A DNA stretch of 64,000 nt from Ziziphus jujuba. Its lineage: Eukaryota; Streptophyta; Magnoliopsida; Rosales; Rhamnaceae. The position numbers were made by a program, and so were the translations under genes. The stretch is taken from assembly GCF_031755915.1 (NCBI RefSeq), contig NC_083389.1, positions 24,117,001 through 24,181,000 on the forward strand, in the 5' to 3' direction. Shown here one piece after another: positions 25,545 to 36,901 of the stretch. Below the pieces are notes generated by a model that saw only the letters and a program-made list of their open reading frames with translations, searched no databases and had not been told where the DNA came from. Every line of letters starts with the position of its first letter. Within the stretch, counting starts at the first letter, position 1.

Positions 25545-25566
25545 TGATACGTTCATGGATGCGTGT
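25545..25566 (-). repeat. Terminal 22 bp of the B 3' LTR, separated from the rest
   Basis: TGATACGTTCATGGATGCGT matches the outer end of the family-C LTR at 48,415 (TGATACGCTCACGGATGCGT) with two differences. The remainder of the LTR resumes at about 28,619. Confidence 0.7.
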
Positions 25567-25998
25567 CGGTGTGCCAGCGAGGATGCTGGGCCCCAAGGGG
25601 GGTGGATTGTGAGATCCCACATCGGTTGGAAAGGAGAATGAAGCATGCCTTATAAGAGGGTGTGGATACCTTTCCTTTGAGAGGCCTTTTAAAACCGTGC
25701 GGGCTAGGTCCAAAGCGGACAATATCTCATGCGGGTGGACTGGGCTGTTACAGTGGTATCAGAGCCAGTACCCGGATCGGTGTGCCAGCGAGGACGCTGG
25801 GCCCCAAAGGGGGAGGATTGTAACATCCCACATCGGTTGGAGAGGGGCACGAAGCGGCCTTTATAAGGCTGTGGCTGTGGATACCTCTCCCTTCAGGACG
25901 CGTTTTGTGAGCAAAACCTTGAGGCCAGGGGGGAGAGAGGGTGTGAACCCTGGGCCAAAGAGGACAATATCCTGATGCGGGTGGTCTGGGCTGTTACA
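25567..25998 (+). mobile_element. Tandem TRIM array (partial unit, LTR, internal, LTR)
   Basis: A truncated internal piece with GTGCCAGCGAGGATGCTGGG and a purine tract (25,567-25,607) is followed by LTR 1 (25,608-25,752, TGTGAGATCCC to GGGCTGTTACA). Next come a Met-tRNA primer site GTGGTATCAGAGCC (25,753-25,766), a short internal region with the same GTGCCAGCGAGGA block and purine tract (to 25,818), and LTR 2 (25,819-25,998). Another primer site follows at 25,999. The internal region is only about 66 bp and codes for nothing, as in TRIM elements. LTR 2 is close to the solo LTR at 202-372; LTR 1 is more diverged and shorter. Confidence 0.85.
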
Positions 25999-26799
25999 GT
26001 GGTATCAGAGCCCGGTTTGTCCTGCAATAGGCGAACCGAGGAACGGATGGTATTGGTTGGTGATGCTTGGATCCGTAGAACCCCGATGCTACTGTGAAGG
26101 GGGCGTTCTTGCATGGAGCGTGGTTAGTTGTGGCAGCATGCCCAACTTGAATATGATGTGGGGATGTTCACCAAACGAGTACCAGTGTGCGATACAAATA
26201 TCTTTAACTGGATGCTCGAGCAGCGAGGCAAATGCGAAGTTCATGAATGGGACAAGCATTTGGAATAAGTGACTGGTGCTCAGAAAGGAATTCATGCGTC
26301 GTTAAATGAGAGCACAAGCCGTAAGTAGTGCAGTTCTCTTGAATAATTGAGGGCTTGTTAGCCATGTGTTTCTTTTGGGGTATTGGTCTTAAGAATTACA
26401 GAAAATACCAAAAATAGATCCATTTTGACGAAGAGTCTTGACAGCCACAAAGAGTGGGGAAGAAAGAGCAAGCCAGTGCGGCTGGGTGGCAGAGGCCACG
26501 TTTGTCCAAGAGAAAAGACAACCTTGTCGAAGCGAATGAGAAGTCAAGACGAGTGGATGCGTGGAGCACTGTAAATTTGCCAGAGGGCAAAACTGGCTCA
26601 GAGGAGGAGCCGAGATACAAAAGTGAGCAAGATCGAGGCAAAGAACTAAGGAAGGGACTTAGTTCAAGGTGACACTAGGTGTCAACAGCCGAAATAAGGA
26701 GGTCGCATAAGAGAGGACCTCCATTCAAGATGTGGTAACTCGTCGGGAAGAGGATGCCACTTGCGCAAGGGTTGGCTTTGGAAGCCACAAGGATAAATG

Positions 26800-27001
26800 C
26801 ACACTCGAGGGATGTTGTGCATAAATTTGCCTTTGGAGAAGGCAAAGCTAGCTTGAGAATTGCTAGCACATTACCATCGTGGAGATGGAAATTTGAGATG
26901 CACACTCGAGGGATGTTGTGCATAAATTTGCCTTTGGAGAAGGCAAAGCTAGCTTGAGAATTGCTAGCACATCACCATCTTGGAGATGGAAACTTGAGCG
27001 C
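26800..27001 (+). repeat. 101-bp tandem duplication in the LARD internal region
   Basis: The block starting ACACTCGAGGGATGTTGTGC at 26,801 recurs at 26,902 with only a few base differences (ATTACCATCG versus ATCACCATCT). Two copies, head to tail. Confidence 0.93.
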
Positions 27002-27652
27002 GGGAACAAGAGCTAAGAAGGGAAACTTAGCTCGTCACGGCAACAGAGTGCCGAAAAAGCATGAAGTGGAGTTCAAGAGAGAGGAGAACTACCACATGAA
27101 GAACTCTCGAGTTTGGGTACCGTTGGGATAGTTGACGTAGGGGCACCACCTGAGAGGAGTCGGTGTGCTCGATGAGAGGGTCAATGTCACCATCGGATTA
27201 TTTGGTAGAGTTCGGTCCACGGGAGGACCTTGAAGGCAAGAGAGTGCCTTACTTTGGAGCTCGGAGAGCATTTGTCCAAGGGGGACATGAATCTGGCTAG
27301 GGTGCCAGCGAGATATACAAAAGGCAGAATTCGTCCGAGGGGGACACCATCTGCATATGGAGCTGAAAGTGCGGGGCGAAGCACTAATTTATGCACAAGG
27401 AGGTGCACGTTTTGAGGAAAGCTTGAGTTTGGGTGAACGCATGCAATAGGTCCTTGGCCAAGTCCAAGAGTGGGCGCGCGAAGGTCGTCACAGAGGGTGA
27501 TTCTACAGAGGTAGAGGGACGACGTATGCAGGATCTTGAGTTTGAGCCTAAAGAGCTTATGTGGATGAAAAGTGTTGCGCGGAGTGCAGGAGTCTTGAAG
27601 ATAGCAAGCGGGCACGTCGATGAGGGCATCGACGTAATGAAGTGGGGGAGGA

Positions 27653-28618
27653 TGTAACGGTCCGCACCTTTAGAATGGCCTAGTGGCATTTTCGTAAATA
27701 TTTGAAGGTCGGGATCTTCGATCCCGGGCCGTGGGAAGTTCTTAAGAATGTCACTAGGATGGTGCATATCGAATGGCAAGCCAAGATGTGAAGGTTTGCT
27801 AGAGAAAACCCCATTATGATTCCTCGCACAAAGTGATATCTATGGGTGCCAGAAAGGAAATGGCTCAATAAGCTCTTTAGGGGGGTGGTCCGTGTTGGCT
27901 CTCCACGGCCCCCGGCTCCGGCTTCTAGCTTGGGCTAAGCGAGCCTCCCATGGGTGACGGCAAGCCATGGGGCGGACATATAGTGCCACGAAGGTGGGCA
28001 TATGTCTCCGAGGGACAGGGAGTCCCGAGGACAGTACCGGTAGGCGCTACGAGCTGGTATTGCGCGTCACTCCTGTGTCAGAGGCTAAGTGTAGCATTTG
28101 CTATGCCGTTTTCTATCGGCTATGCCAAGAACACACGTAGGCCTTTGTTACAAGGTTGTGGCAAATGTGCCAATGAGCGGGGGCTCGGGTTCTGCCTCGC
28201 TCAAGAGGGTCGGAAGCTAAATAGGCACGGACGGGGCGACACCGTGCCATCGGGTGACATTCATATGTGGGCTTCCAATCTTGTGTTGCTATCCTGAGGG
28301 CATGTTGGCACGATGCTGGTGTGCATGCTCTAGGGTCGGATGCTATTCGAGATGTGCATGGACCAAGGCCCGAGTGAAGAGATGGGTTGCTGGCTAGATC
28401 TTGGCACAAGATTAAGTAACAAGCTACCGAGTGGGCGCAAGGCCATCGGGCTAGCTTGCTGAGCGACATGAGCCATGATGACTATGGGAACCTCCTGAGT
28501 ATACAATTGGTATCAGATGGGTCGATATATGAACTCGGATAGTGAAAAGGCTGGCCATGACTGGAGAGTCTTGGCGCCGCACGGTCTATTCCGCTGCATA
28601 AAATGTAGGACCGTGACA
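27653..28618 (+). repeat. 3' LTR of the LARD-like element, 966 bp
   Basis: Begins TGTAACGGTCC and ends GGACCGTGACA, which are inverted repeats of each other with one mismatch. The purine tract directly upstream marks the 3' LTR. An alternative end at 28,505 (ATACA, followed by TTGGTATCAGATGG, which resembles a primer site) is possible. Confidence 0.6.
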
Positions 28619-29482
28619 AGATGAGATGTTGATTTTGAGTCAACGAAATGAAAGTGAATAACCAGATGGTGATTGGATATGGAGATTGGATAAAAAAACA
28701 ATTGCAAGGAACTTAAAACAGAAGAAAAAAAAGAAAAAAAATATTAAAATAAAATAAAATATATCCAACCAAGACCCATTACCTATTTAGAGGTAGGAAC
28801 CTATGATATTGACTTATGACCCTTTATCTATGGAAGATAAGAACCATAAGTATAAAGACACTCTCAAGTGAGTAACTTGGAGGTCCAAGAATAATGGTGA
28901 AAAACCAATTCTCAATGAGAGAAAATTTCATTAAAAAAAAAAAACCAATCTCCTTACAAATGGAAAAATAAAATTCGTAAATAGAGTCTAAGACTCTTAA
29001 GAAACCCTAGACAAAGCATTAAAGATTATTTTGACTTATTTTGAACCAGCTAGAATTACCTTATATAGTTAGTACAAGTCTAAAATTACCAAGATAAAAT
29101 TAAATGCTTAATTTAACCTAGTTGGGCCTAGCTAGCATCAAATTACATGGTCCAAACGTTCTAAAATACTTGGTCTCCTAAAATAGCACCAAAACAGCCC
29201 ATTTTGCGATTTTCTCAAGCCCATTTTATAATTCTCCAAGCCCAAAATGTCTCCCTTTAATTTTGGCTTACTCTCTAAACGAAAAACACTTGATCTTGGG
29301 CTGTCAAATAGTTGTTCTTCAACTGGGAATTCTTAAAAGTGGGTTTGGTAATGTCCTCCTCTTTAAACACATCAAGATCCTTCATGAATGCAAATAAGGT
29401 CTCCTTGAATCTTTTGGCTCTACTTCGAGTAATTAGGCCTTGAGGCAGCTGAAAGGGATCGTTGGAAGTGTGATGTGCATCA
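28619..29482 (-). repeat. 3' LTR of B (family C), outer end displaced
   Basis: On the minus strand the LTR starts TGATGCACATCACACTTCC at 29,482, straight after the purine tract. It matches 47,814-46,931 through to about 28,619, where LARD DNA interrupts it. The last 68 codons of pol lie inside it. Confidence 0.88.
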
Positions 29483-30537
29483 TTCCCTCCTTCTTTGAAG
29501 AGATTCATCCTTGAATCTTCACCTACATTAAAGAGAGATAAATCACTAACATTGAATGTGGAACTCATATTGTACTCACCGGGCAAGTCAATTTTATAAG
29601 CATTGTCATTAATTTTCTTTAAGACTTCAAATGGACCATCCTCTCTTGGATGCAACTTAGTCTTCCTCCTTTCGGGAAATCTTTCCTTCCTTATGTGCAC
29701 CCAAAACCAATCTCTTGGTTCAAAAATCACTTGCTTCCTTCCCTTATTAGTTTTCTTTTCATAGATTTTAGTTTTCTTCTCAATGTGCTCTTTCACCTTG
29801 GTGTGTAAGTCCTGCACAAACTTTGCTTTTGCTTTGCCATCCATGGAAACAATTTCATTAGTAGGTAAGGGCAGCAAATCCAATGGTGTAAGGGGATTAA
29901 AACCATAAACAATTTCAAATGGTGAACAATTGGTGGATGAATGCAATGTCTTGTTGTAGTCAAATTCTATGTGTGGCAAACAATCCTCCCAATTTTTCAA
30001 ATTCCTTTGAATCAAAGCTCTCAACAAAGTTCCTAAAGTTCTATTAACCACTTTAGTTTGTCCATCCATTTGTGGATGACAAGTGGATGAAAACAACAGC
30101 TTTGTTCCTAACTTTCCCCAAAGTATTTTCCAAAAATGACTTAAAAACTTAACATCCCTATCCGAAACAATGGTTTTGGGAATGCCATGTAGTCTAACTA
30201 TCTATCTAAAGAACAAAGTAGCAACATGTGTAGCATCATTTGTTTTGTTACATGGAATGAAATGAGCCATTTTTGAAAATCTATCTACCACCACAAAGAT
30301 AGAATCCTTTCCTTTGCTAGACCATGACAAACCTAAAACAAAATCCATTGAAATGTTTATCCAAGGGGCATTTGGAATAGATAATGGAGTGTACAAACCA
30401 TGTGGTTGTACTTTGGATTTGGCTTTTTTTGCAAGTAATGCATCGTTGGCAAACCTTCTCCACATCCTTTCTTATGTGTGGCCAAAAGAAGTGCTCACCT
30501 AAGATGTCTAATGTTTTAACAACACCAAAATGCCCCT
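29275..30537 (-). pseudogene. Integrase and pol C-terminus, copy 2
   Basis: From the zinc-binding region (CQRCITC) through the integrase core ([28 protein letters not shown]) to the C-terminal GPFEVLKKINDNAYKIDLPG and the tail LITRSRAKRFKETLFAFMKD. The frame is broken by an extra A in an A7 run (30,425 region) and by a stop before IVRLHG (30,199 region). The last catalytic residue is changed: DGQTKVVNRTL instead of [11 protein letters not shown] in copy 1. From 30,096 the frame is open for 273 codons and crosses into the 3' LTR at codon 205. Confidence 0.88.
29483..29496 (-). other. Polypurine tract of B, inside the pol frame
   Basis: AAAGAAGGAGGGAA on the minus strand, directly before the LTR start TGATGC. 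It is read as part of pol, coding the KEGGN stretch. Confidence 0.85.
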
Positions 30538-30552
30538 AAGATGCATTCAACC

Positions 30553-31623
30553 TCAATTGCATTTTTGGAGCATGGATATACATCTTGGGCTCTTGAAAAA
30601 TTCAATATTTGGCTTGAAAATTTGAGATTTAGTCTCTGTTGGTAAGCAATCTTCTTGAAGTGCGGCCATAGCTTTATACTCATCGGATTTGGCCAACTTT
30701 TGGCTTGATTGATTCCTTGACTTATCCTCTTCATGATCCTTAAACCCTTTTTTCAATGAATTTGAAGGAAAATTAGAAAATTCCCATGAACTAGTGATAG
30801 TGCGTTGAGAAACTTCTTGTGGTGGGCAATCTTGGTCATGTGTGTGTACCTCATTAAAATTATCCAAAATTGAAGATTCTTGCTGCATTTCACTCCTTAT
30901 AGACACCTCTTCATGTTCCTCAAATTTGTCATCATTATGTGGCTCTTGAAAGGATTCAAATTCATCAACTTGCTTATTACAAGTAATCCCCATGTTAATT
31001 TCCAAGTCTTCTTGAGATCCTTGTGAAAAAGTTGTCATTGGTTGCTCTAATTGAATTTGAAAGTTTGTACTTGGAGAATATTGATTTTGCAACTTGCCAA
31101 TCGCATCATAACATTTAGAAAATGTTTCCCTATGCCTTTCCATACACTCGATCAAAATTGTGCTCACTTGATAACTTGAAAGATCTGAATTGTCATACCT
31201 TGAATAACTTTGTCAATCACTCCATCCAGAATTATATGTGTTGGGATAAAAATTATGCTTTGGAAAGTCTTTGAATGGCTCTTCCGAAGCAAAAGGATTT
31301 CCCACTTGACAATGTTCACTTAAATTATTGCCTCCACACCATTGACATGTTATAGCTTGAACTTCAAAATTTGCAACTTGATTATATTGTCTTGATAAGT
31401 CTTCAATTGAATCTTCCGAAGCAAAAGGATTCCCCACTTGACAATTTTCACTTAAGTGATTTACTCCACACCATTCACATGATACAGTTTGAACTCTAAA
31501 ATTTGCAACGAGTTTAGACATGAAAGCAAGATTCTTTTGTAACTCGATAAAATTTTCACTTGGAGAACTAGTTGGCACCCCATAATCCCAATAAGGTTGA
31601 CGACCATAAGCTTGATATTCCAT
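30553..31623 (-). pseudogene. 356-codon gag-derived frame with two zinc knuckles (one stop)
   Basis: Starts MEYQAYGRQPYWDYG at 31,623. Two near-repeats follow: CEWCGVNHLSENCQVGNPFA and CQWCGGNNLSEHCQVGNPFA, each a C-x2-C-x4-H/N-x4-C knuckle. The F element gag has one such unit (CDLCGAHDHKSVDCQV). The frame continues NSGWSD, a TGA (probably from TGG) at 31,213-31,215, then QSYSRYDNSD, a helical MERHRETFSKCYDAIGKLQN stretch and an acidic C-terminal part. The capsid part of Athila gag is missing. The second knuckle has lost its His (N instead). Function is not known; nucleic-acid binding is the only reasonable guess. Confidence 0.65.
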
Positions 31624-32004
31624 GATTTTCCTAAAAAGAAAACACTAACAAAACAAAGATTCAAATTAATTGCAAGTTTATAAATCAAACAATTAAAATT
31701 AAACCCTAATATACAAACTAAATTTGAAAATAACAAAGATAAACAAAAGTTGAAAATAAGAAAAACCCCTAAGTATGCATAACTTTTAACCTAGACACCA
31801 ATAAATTAAAAATAAAATTTTTGGTTCCAAGTACCACAAAGTAAGTATTAAAAATTCAAAGCAAGTTGGCCAAACAAGCAAAGAATTAAAACCCTAGCAT
31901 GCAACACTAAAACCAAAATTAAGAAATAAATATAAAAATTTAAAATAAGAAAACAATGTTCAAAGTACTACTAAACCCAATCCGAATTAATATTAATGCC
32001 TCAA
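31624..32004 (-). other. S1 leader
   Basis: AT-rich untranslated region between primer site and the gag-derived frame. It matches the F leader (50,648-51,223) in its first part. Confidence 0.7.
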
Positions 32005-32022
32005 TCCCCGGCAACGGCGCCA
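32005..32022 (-). other. Primer binding site of S1
   Basis: TGGCGCCGTTGCCGGGGA on the minus strand, the 18-base complement of the tRNA-Asp 3' end used by Athila elements. Six bases separate it from the LTR. Confidence 0.92.
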
Positions 32023-32028
32023 AAAACT

Positions 32029-33769
32029 TGATGTGTAAAATCAACTCGCAAGTGCACGAATCGTTTTCAAGTAATAAAGTGAAAAAATAGGGTTGTCGTA
32101 CCCAAGGGATTAAGAATTAAGTACCAAAGATAATTAGGTTTTGATAATATTTGAACTAAAATTTAAAATGGCAATTGAAAACTAAATAAACTAAATTAAA
32201 CAAAAGCAATCAATTAAAATTAGATCAATTTCAAGTAAGAGAGAGAATTGAATAATTATGAATACTAGGGCATTTGATTTCACCACTAACTATTCCAATT
32301 TAATTACTTAAATATGTGAATTTAATTAACTAGTAATTTTGTTAACCACATTTAATCACAAAATTAATCAAAAGTAGTTTCCACTCACAATTGATAATAT
32401 TCACATAACCTAATTTATTCCTTCCGGCCTATAAATTAAATCATGCAAATTCATCAAGCATAGATTAAGCAAATAATATGGCATGAGACATAACTATTTC
32501 CAATCAATTATGCATTCATGTAAATCATTGGAGATCCATAATATTATCCTTTTCCAAGCTCAAACATTATTAAAATCATTCATTCCTTCCGGCCTACGAA
32601 AGCATTAAGTATATCAGTGATTTATTAACAAAACATATTACTAATTAAATAAAACTCAACATATATTAAAATAATTAAACCTTCATAGTTAGGGCTACAT
32701 CATAGCCCTAGCTATGAAAATTAGTTCATGGTAAAAATAATTTCAACATCCATAATTATTAAAAATAATAAGATTCACAATTAAAGAGAAAGGAAAAGAG
32801 AATAAAAACTATTGAAGAAATTCTCCTCCAAGAGCTCTCAAAGTCGTAGCCTTCTTCTCCAAGCAAGCCCACGTCTCTCTGCCTCCTCCAAGCTCTCCAA
32901 TTGATCTTCTAAAACTTTAAAACTTTAAAACCCTAGAACCCTAAAGAGAATCTTAGAAACTCCCAAAATTTGATTTGTTTCTATTTAAGCCTTTTAAAAG
33001 TTCTTAAATAACTCTCTAAACTTGTATCTCTTCCTTCAATGTGGTGGGGGCTATATATATAGGATCTTGGGAATCTTTTTCTCTCTTTATTTTCAATGTG
33101 GGAGTCTTGGAAGATACCTTTTTTAGGCCATGAAAAGGGTTGGACAAATTTCATGTGTAAAAAGGAAACTTGATATTACTTGCTCTCTACTACTTTCCTT
33201 TTATGTAATTCCTCCTAAAAAAATAGTTAATTAGTCTAATTTACCTTTAATGAAGCATGTAACATGACATGTGCCTCATTAATGATAAATTAACCAATTA
33301 TTGCCACTTGTTTTTATCTTGACCCTCAAATTGCCTTGATTCCCTCTTTTGATCAATGGAGGAGATTTAACTAGAATATTATTTTTTATAAATTCTAAAC
33401 TTTAAATGATGATAACTCTTTGCTCGCACCTCGAAATCCAAAAATAATGAGACATTGGAAATCGTCAGATCGTGATGATTCATATGACATCCACTTCCAC
33501 CATGAAATTCCCGATAGAATCTTTATGGAATCTTTTAGGTATCTTTTTGGAATCTTTTTAATGCTTAGTCCGTTCGAGCTCAAATCTTGCTTCCCACCAT
33601 AATTCGACCCAAGGAATCCATTTTTATGGTTGTTTTCTTATAATTCTTCCTCTTTTACCTAGATTAAGAAAAATACATAATTAAGTATCTTTCCATAACA
33701 AATTAACACAAACTAACAAATATTAAGCTATAAATATGGCATAAAATCATCAATATTTTAGACCTAACA
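32029..33769 (-). repeat. 5' LTR of S1 (family S), 1,741 bp
   Basis: Minus-strand ends TGTTAGGTCTAAAATATTG and TTTTACACATCA. Same family as 23,176-24,909, 39,565-41,310 and 48,877-50,623. Confidence 0.92.
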
Positions 33770-34537
33770 GTAAGTCCTGCACAAACTTTGCTTTTGCTTT
33801 GCCATCCATGGAAACAATTTCATTAGTAGGTAAGGGCAGCAAATCCAATGGTGTAAGGGGATTAAAACCATAAACAATTTCAAATGGTGAACAATTGGTG
33901 GATGAATGCAATGTCCTGTTGTAGGCAAATTCTATGTGTGGCAAACAATCCTCCCAATTTTTCAAATTCCTTTGAATCAAAGCTCTCAACAAAGTTCCTA
34001 AAGTTCTATTAACCACTTCAGTTTGTCCATCCGTTTGTGGATGACAAGTGGATGAAAACAACAGCTTTGTTCCTAACTTTCCCCAAAGTATTTTCCAAAA
34101 ATGACTTAAAAACTTAACATCCCTATCCGAAACAATGGTTTTGGGAATGCCATGTAGTCTAACTATCTATCTAAAGAACAAAGTAGCAACATGTGTCGCA
34201 TCATTTGTTTTGTTACATGGAATGAAATGAGCCATTTTTGAAAATCTATCTACCACCACAAAGATAGAATCCTTTCCTTTGCTAGACCATGACAAACCTA
34301 AAACAAAATCCATTGAAATGTCTATCCAAGGGGCATTTGGAATAGATAATGGAGTGTACAAACCATGTGGTTGTACTTTGGATTTGGCTTTTTTTGCAAG
34401 TAATGCATCGTTGGCAAACCTTCTCCACATCCTTTCTTATGTGTGGCCAAAAGAAGTGCTCACCTAAGATGTCTAATGTTTTAACAACACCAAAATTCCC
34501 CATAAGGCCATCCTCATGTGACTCTCTAACTACTAAT
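33770..34537 (-). pseudogene. Integrase fragment of B, copy 1
   Basis: Reading starts after the A insertion with LVVRESHEDGLMGNFGVVKT, the H-H-C-C zinc region, the core [27 protein letters not shown] (catalytic Glu kept) and ends FVQDL where S1 is inserted. It carries the same A7 frameshift and the same stop before IVRLHG as copy 2, and differs from it at about seven sites in 728 bp by eye. Confidence 0.9.
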
Positions 34538-35663
34538 TGATACGAACCTAGGACGACCTGCTCCTAAACCCATATTATATTAGCCCGGATCTTTAATTAA
34601 GTTCAAGTTTTAATGGAATAGACCTCAACCCCTAACCAACCTGTGATTAGAAACCTTGGTATAATGTAGATGCCACAATAGGGGATGGAAAACCTATTGA
34701 TAAGTCAAGCCAAAACAACCAATTCTTTAATGGTGTTTTAGGTGTTCTCAAAGAACAAAGAGATAATTAATCTCACAAGTATTTTCTTAATCAAATCAAA
34801 GTTGTATTCATATTGAAAAATAAGCCTTTAAATAGGCTTTGAAAGAGACAAAGTAAACCCTAAAAACCCTAGGTAAAACAGGCCACATAATAAAGAGTTT
34901 TATGGTGGCCGAAATTCTCACTCCTTTCCTAATCTAATTTGGATTAATTAATTCCTTTATTTTGAATTAGGAATTAATTAATTTACAATGAAAATAATAA
35001 AATAATAACTTTCCTAAACTTATTTTTCCAGAAAATAAATAAATAAAAACTAAAAAGTAATGGTAGTTTCCTAAAACAAAAAGTAGAATCAAATTAGGAA
35101 ACTATAATACTAGCTTTTTGACTAAGTTGACTTTGACCAATCTTTGACCAAATTGAGCTCCAAATCAGCTTCTAGATGCTTTGTAGGATGCCAAATAAAC
35201 TGAATATGAAGGCCCACACGTTGCCCATGCTTGGAAAAATAAGAAAAGGCTAATACAGTAAAGCCAGCAAGCAATACAGCAAATTCGGCCAAATTGTTGA
35301 AGCTGTCCGTACAAGCCCTTTTTGATTGCATTTGAGGCTGCTTTAACTTGATTCCATGACCTCTTAGGCATATGTATTGAACACATAAAGCATTGGATCC
35401 ATTTCATGCTTCCCGGACTCCAAAAATGTACCAAAACCGTCACCCGGGTCCGTATCGGCTTCCACCACTTGGATGCTTAGAATAGGCTTTGTATCTTCAA
35501 GTATGGACAAGCTCTGATTAGATTGATTACCCCCTGTATAAATACTCCCAGTTTGTCCTTAAATCTCTTAATTTGAGCTCTTGTGATTGGCCTAGTCTTC
35601 ATCCGTGTCGAGTCAGCACCACAGCGGATTATCGGTGGAGCGGGCTCGGGCGGAATCACATCA
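34538..35663 (-). repeat. 3' LTR of A, 1,126 bp
   Basis: Minus-strand start TGATGTGATTCCGCCC directly after the purine tract; end GGTTCGTATCA. It encodes the last 61 residues of the patchwork frame, including the peptide RPITRAQIKRFKDK. Confidence 0.93.
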
Positions 35664-36901
35664 TTCCCCTCCTCTTGAAAAGGATTTATCCTCAAATCAA
35701 GATCATCACCTGCAGCAAAAGGAGTTAAATCAGCAACATTAAATGCAGCACTCATGTTATACTCACCCGGTAAATCAAACTTGTAGGCATTCTTGTTATT
35801 TAGCTTCAAAACTTGAAAAGGTCCATCCATAGGCGGCATGAGCTTTGACTTTCTTTGATTAGGAAACCTTTCCTTTTGTAAGTGCAACCAAACCAATTCT
35901 CCTGGGTCAAACACTATTACAACAAAATCTAGAAATACATGCTCATTAAGGTAAAAATTACACTTTTTAAAGTTAGCAAACAATATTTCCCCAATTTTCA
36001 AATTGCCATTAAGTAAAGCTCTCAACAATGCAGATAAAGTTCTATGCAATAAAGACATCTTTAAATAAGTATCTTTAAAATTTATGGTCAGCAATGATTT
36101 CTTATTCATAATTACTTTATTAACATCACCAAAGCTAAGATAAAAATTTATATTCTTCCTTTCTTGTTTTCTTTTTCCTTTCTCACTCAATGCCATCTCA
36201 CCTTCCTCACTCTCGGCTTTTGCACCAAATTTTTCACTCTTGGTTTTATTAAAATCTTTCCACACAACCTGAGTATTAGAAGACTTACCTTGGATAGCAA
36301 GCTCACCTTTTCCCTCTTGATTGGATGGTATTCCACTTGGAATTTCATTTGGGAAGACATCTCCAAATTCCTTCAAAAGAGAAATCATTGAACTTGGCAA
36401 TTCAAGTTCTTCAAAGTTAGTTTGATCATTAAAATAATTTTCTTTATAAATCATGACCAGCAAAGGTTTCTTACACTCAATAACCTTATTAATATCCCCT
36501 AAACTCAAATAAAAGTTGCTACTTGACCTTTCTTTTCTTTCTTTTTCTTTTTCCCCCTTGGATTGGCACAAACCTTCGGATTTCCCTTCCTTCTCCAAGC
36601 TCTCGGGTTTGCCACTCTCTTTCCCCTCTCTTTTGATTTTTCCTTGATCTTTCCACTCAATATGAGTCTTATAAACCTTACCTTGATCAACAACCTCATT
36701 CTTACCTTCTTGAAAGGATGGTGAAGCCGTTGGTGCCATACTTGCTTTTTCCTTAAGCTTTTCGGCTTCTCTCCTTTGTTGCATTTGTAATTGGTCTTTG
36801 TAAACCTCTTTAGGAGATAATGGTTCCAGTTTAACCTTCTTCCCTTTAAACCTAAAAACAATACTATCTTCTCGACCAAAATGAGTAGCATCTTTATCAA
36901 A
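35477..36901 (-). pseudogene. Patchwork pol-derived frame of A (475 codons open)
   Basis: Open from just after the TAA at the end of the protease (first codons FDKDATHFGRED) to the stop at 35,477. Counting from M at 36,784: a Lys/Glu-rich linker with NFYLSLGDINKVI (about 90-102) and FPNEIPSG (144-151); a second diverged linker copy NFYLSFGDVNKVI (213-225). Then comes an integrase scrap LLHRTLSALLRALLNGNLK (245-263), a reverse transcriptase scrap FANFKKCNFYLNEHVFLDF (269-287), and the integrase C-terminal domain (DPGELVWLHLQKERF onward, 293-360). It ends in the LTR. The order integrase-RT-integrase is not that of any normal pol. No catalytic domain remains. The protein, if made, has no predictable enzymatic role. 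Confidence 0.8.
35664..35677 (-). other. Polypurine tract of A, inside the coding frame
   Basis: CAAGAGGAGGGGAA on the minus strand, abutting the 3' LTR start. It codes the QEEGN of the frame, as the equivalent tract does in B. Confidence 0.88.

Larger units (their letters stand above)
25999..28618 (+). mobile_element. GC-rich LARD-like LTR element, 5' LTR replaced by TRIM LTR
   Basis: Begins with a primer site (GTGGTATCAGAGCC, 25,999-26,012) and continues as about 1.6 kb of GC-rich internal DNA without a protein domain I recognise. It ends in a purine tract GTGGGGGAGGA just before an LTR at 27,653-28,618. The only LTR immediately before the primer site is the TRIM one, which does not match the 966-bp LTR at the other end. 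Base composition differs sharply from the AT-rich neighbours. Apparent frames on both strands (e.g. 27,187-27,615 minus) look like GC-driven chance frames. Confidence 0.6.
30538..33769 (-). mobile_element. Element S1: non-autonomous Athila-derived element, 5' LTR and partial internal region
   Basis: 5' LTR (33,769-32,029), intact Asp-tRNA-type primer site, leader, then one gag-derived frame. There is no protease, RT or integrase of its own; at about 30,538 it joins B integrase DNA. Its LTR starts directly against B pol at 33,770 (flank GTAAG). The matching 3' LTR and second duplication are missing, so the far side was lost or exchanged. Confidence 0.8.

Noticed and set aside
27187..28469. Several long frames on both strands in the GC-rich LARD region
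   Set aside because: Overlapping frames on both strands are expected in GC-rich DNA with few stop codons. No domain seen, and the structure is that of an LTR element.
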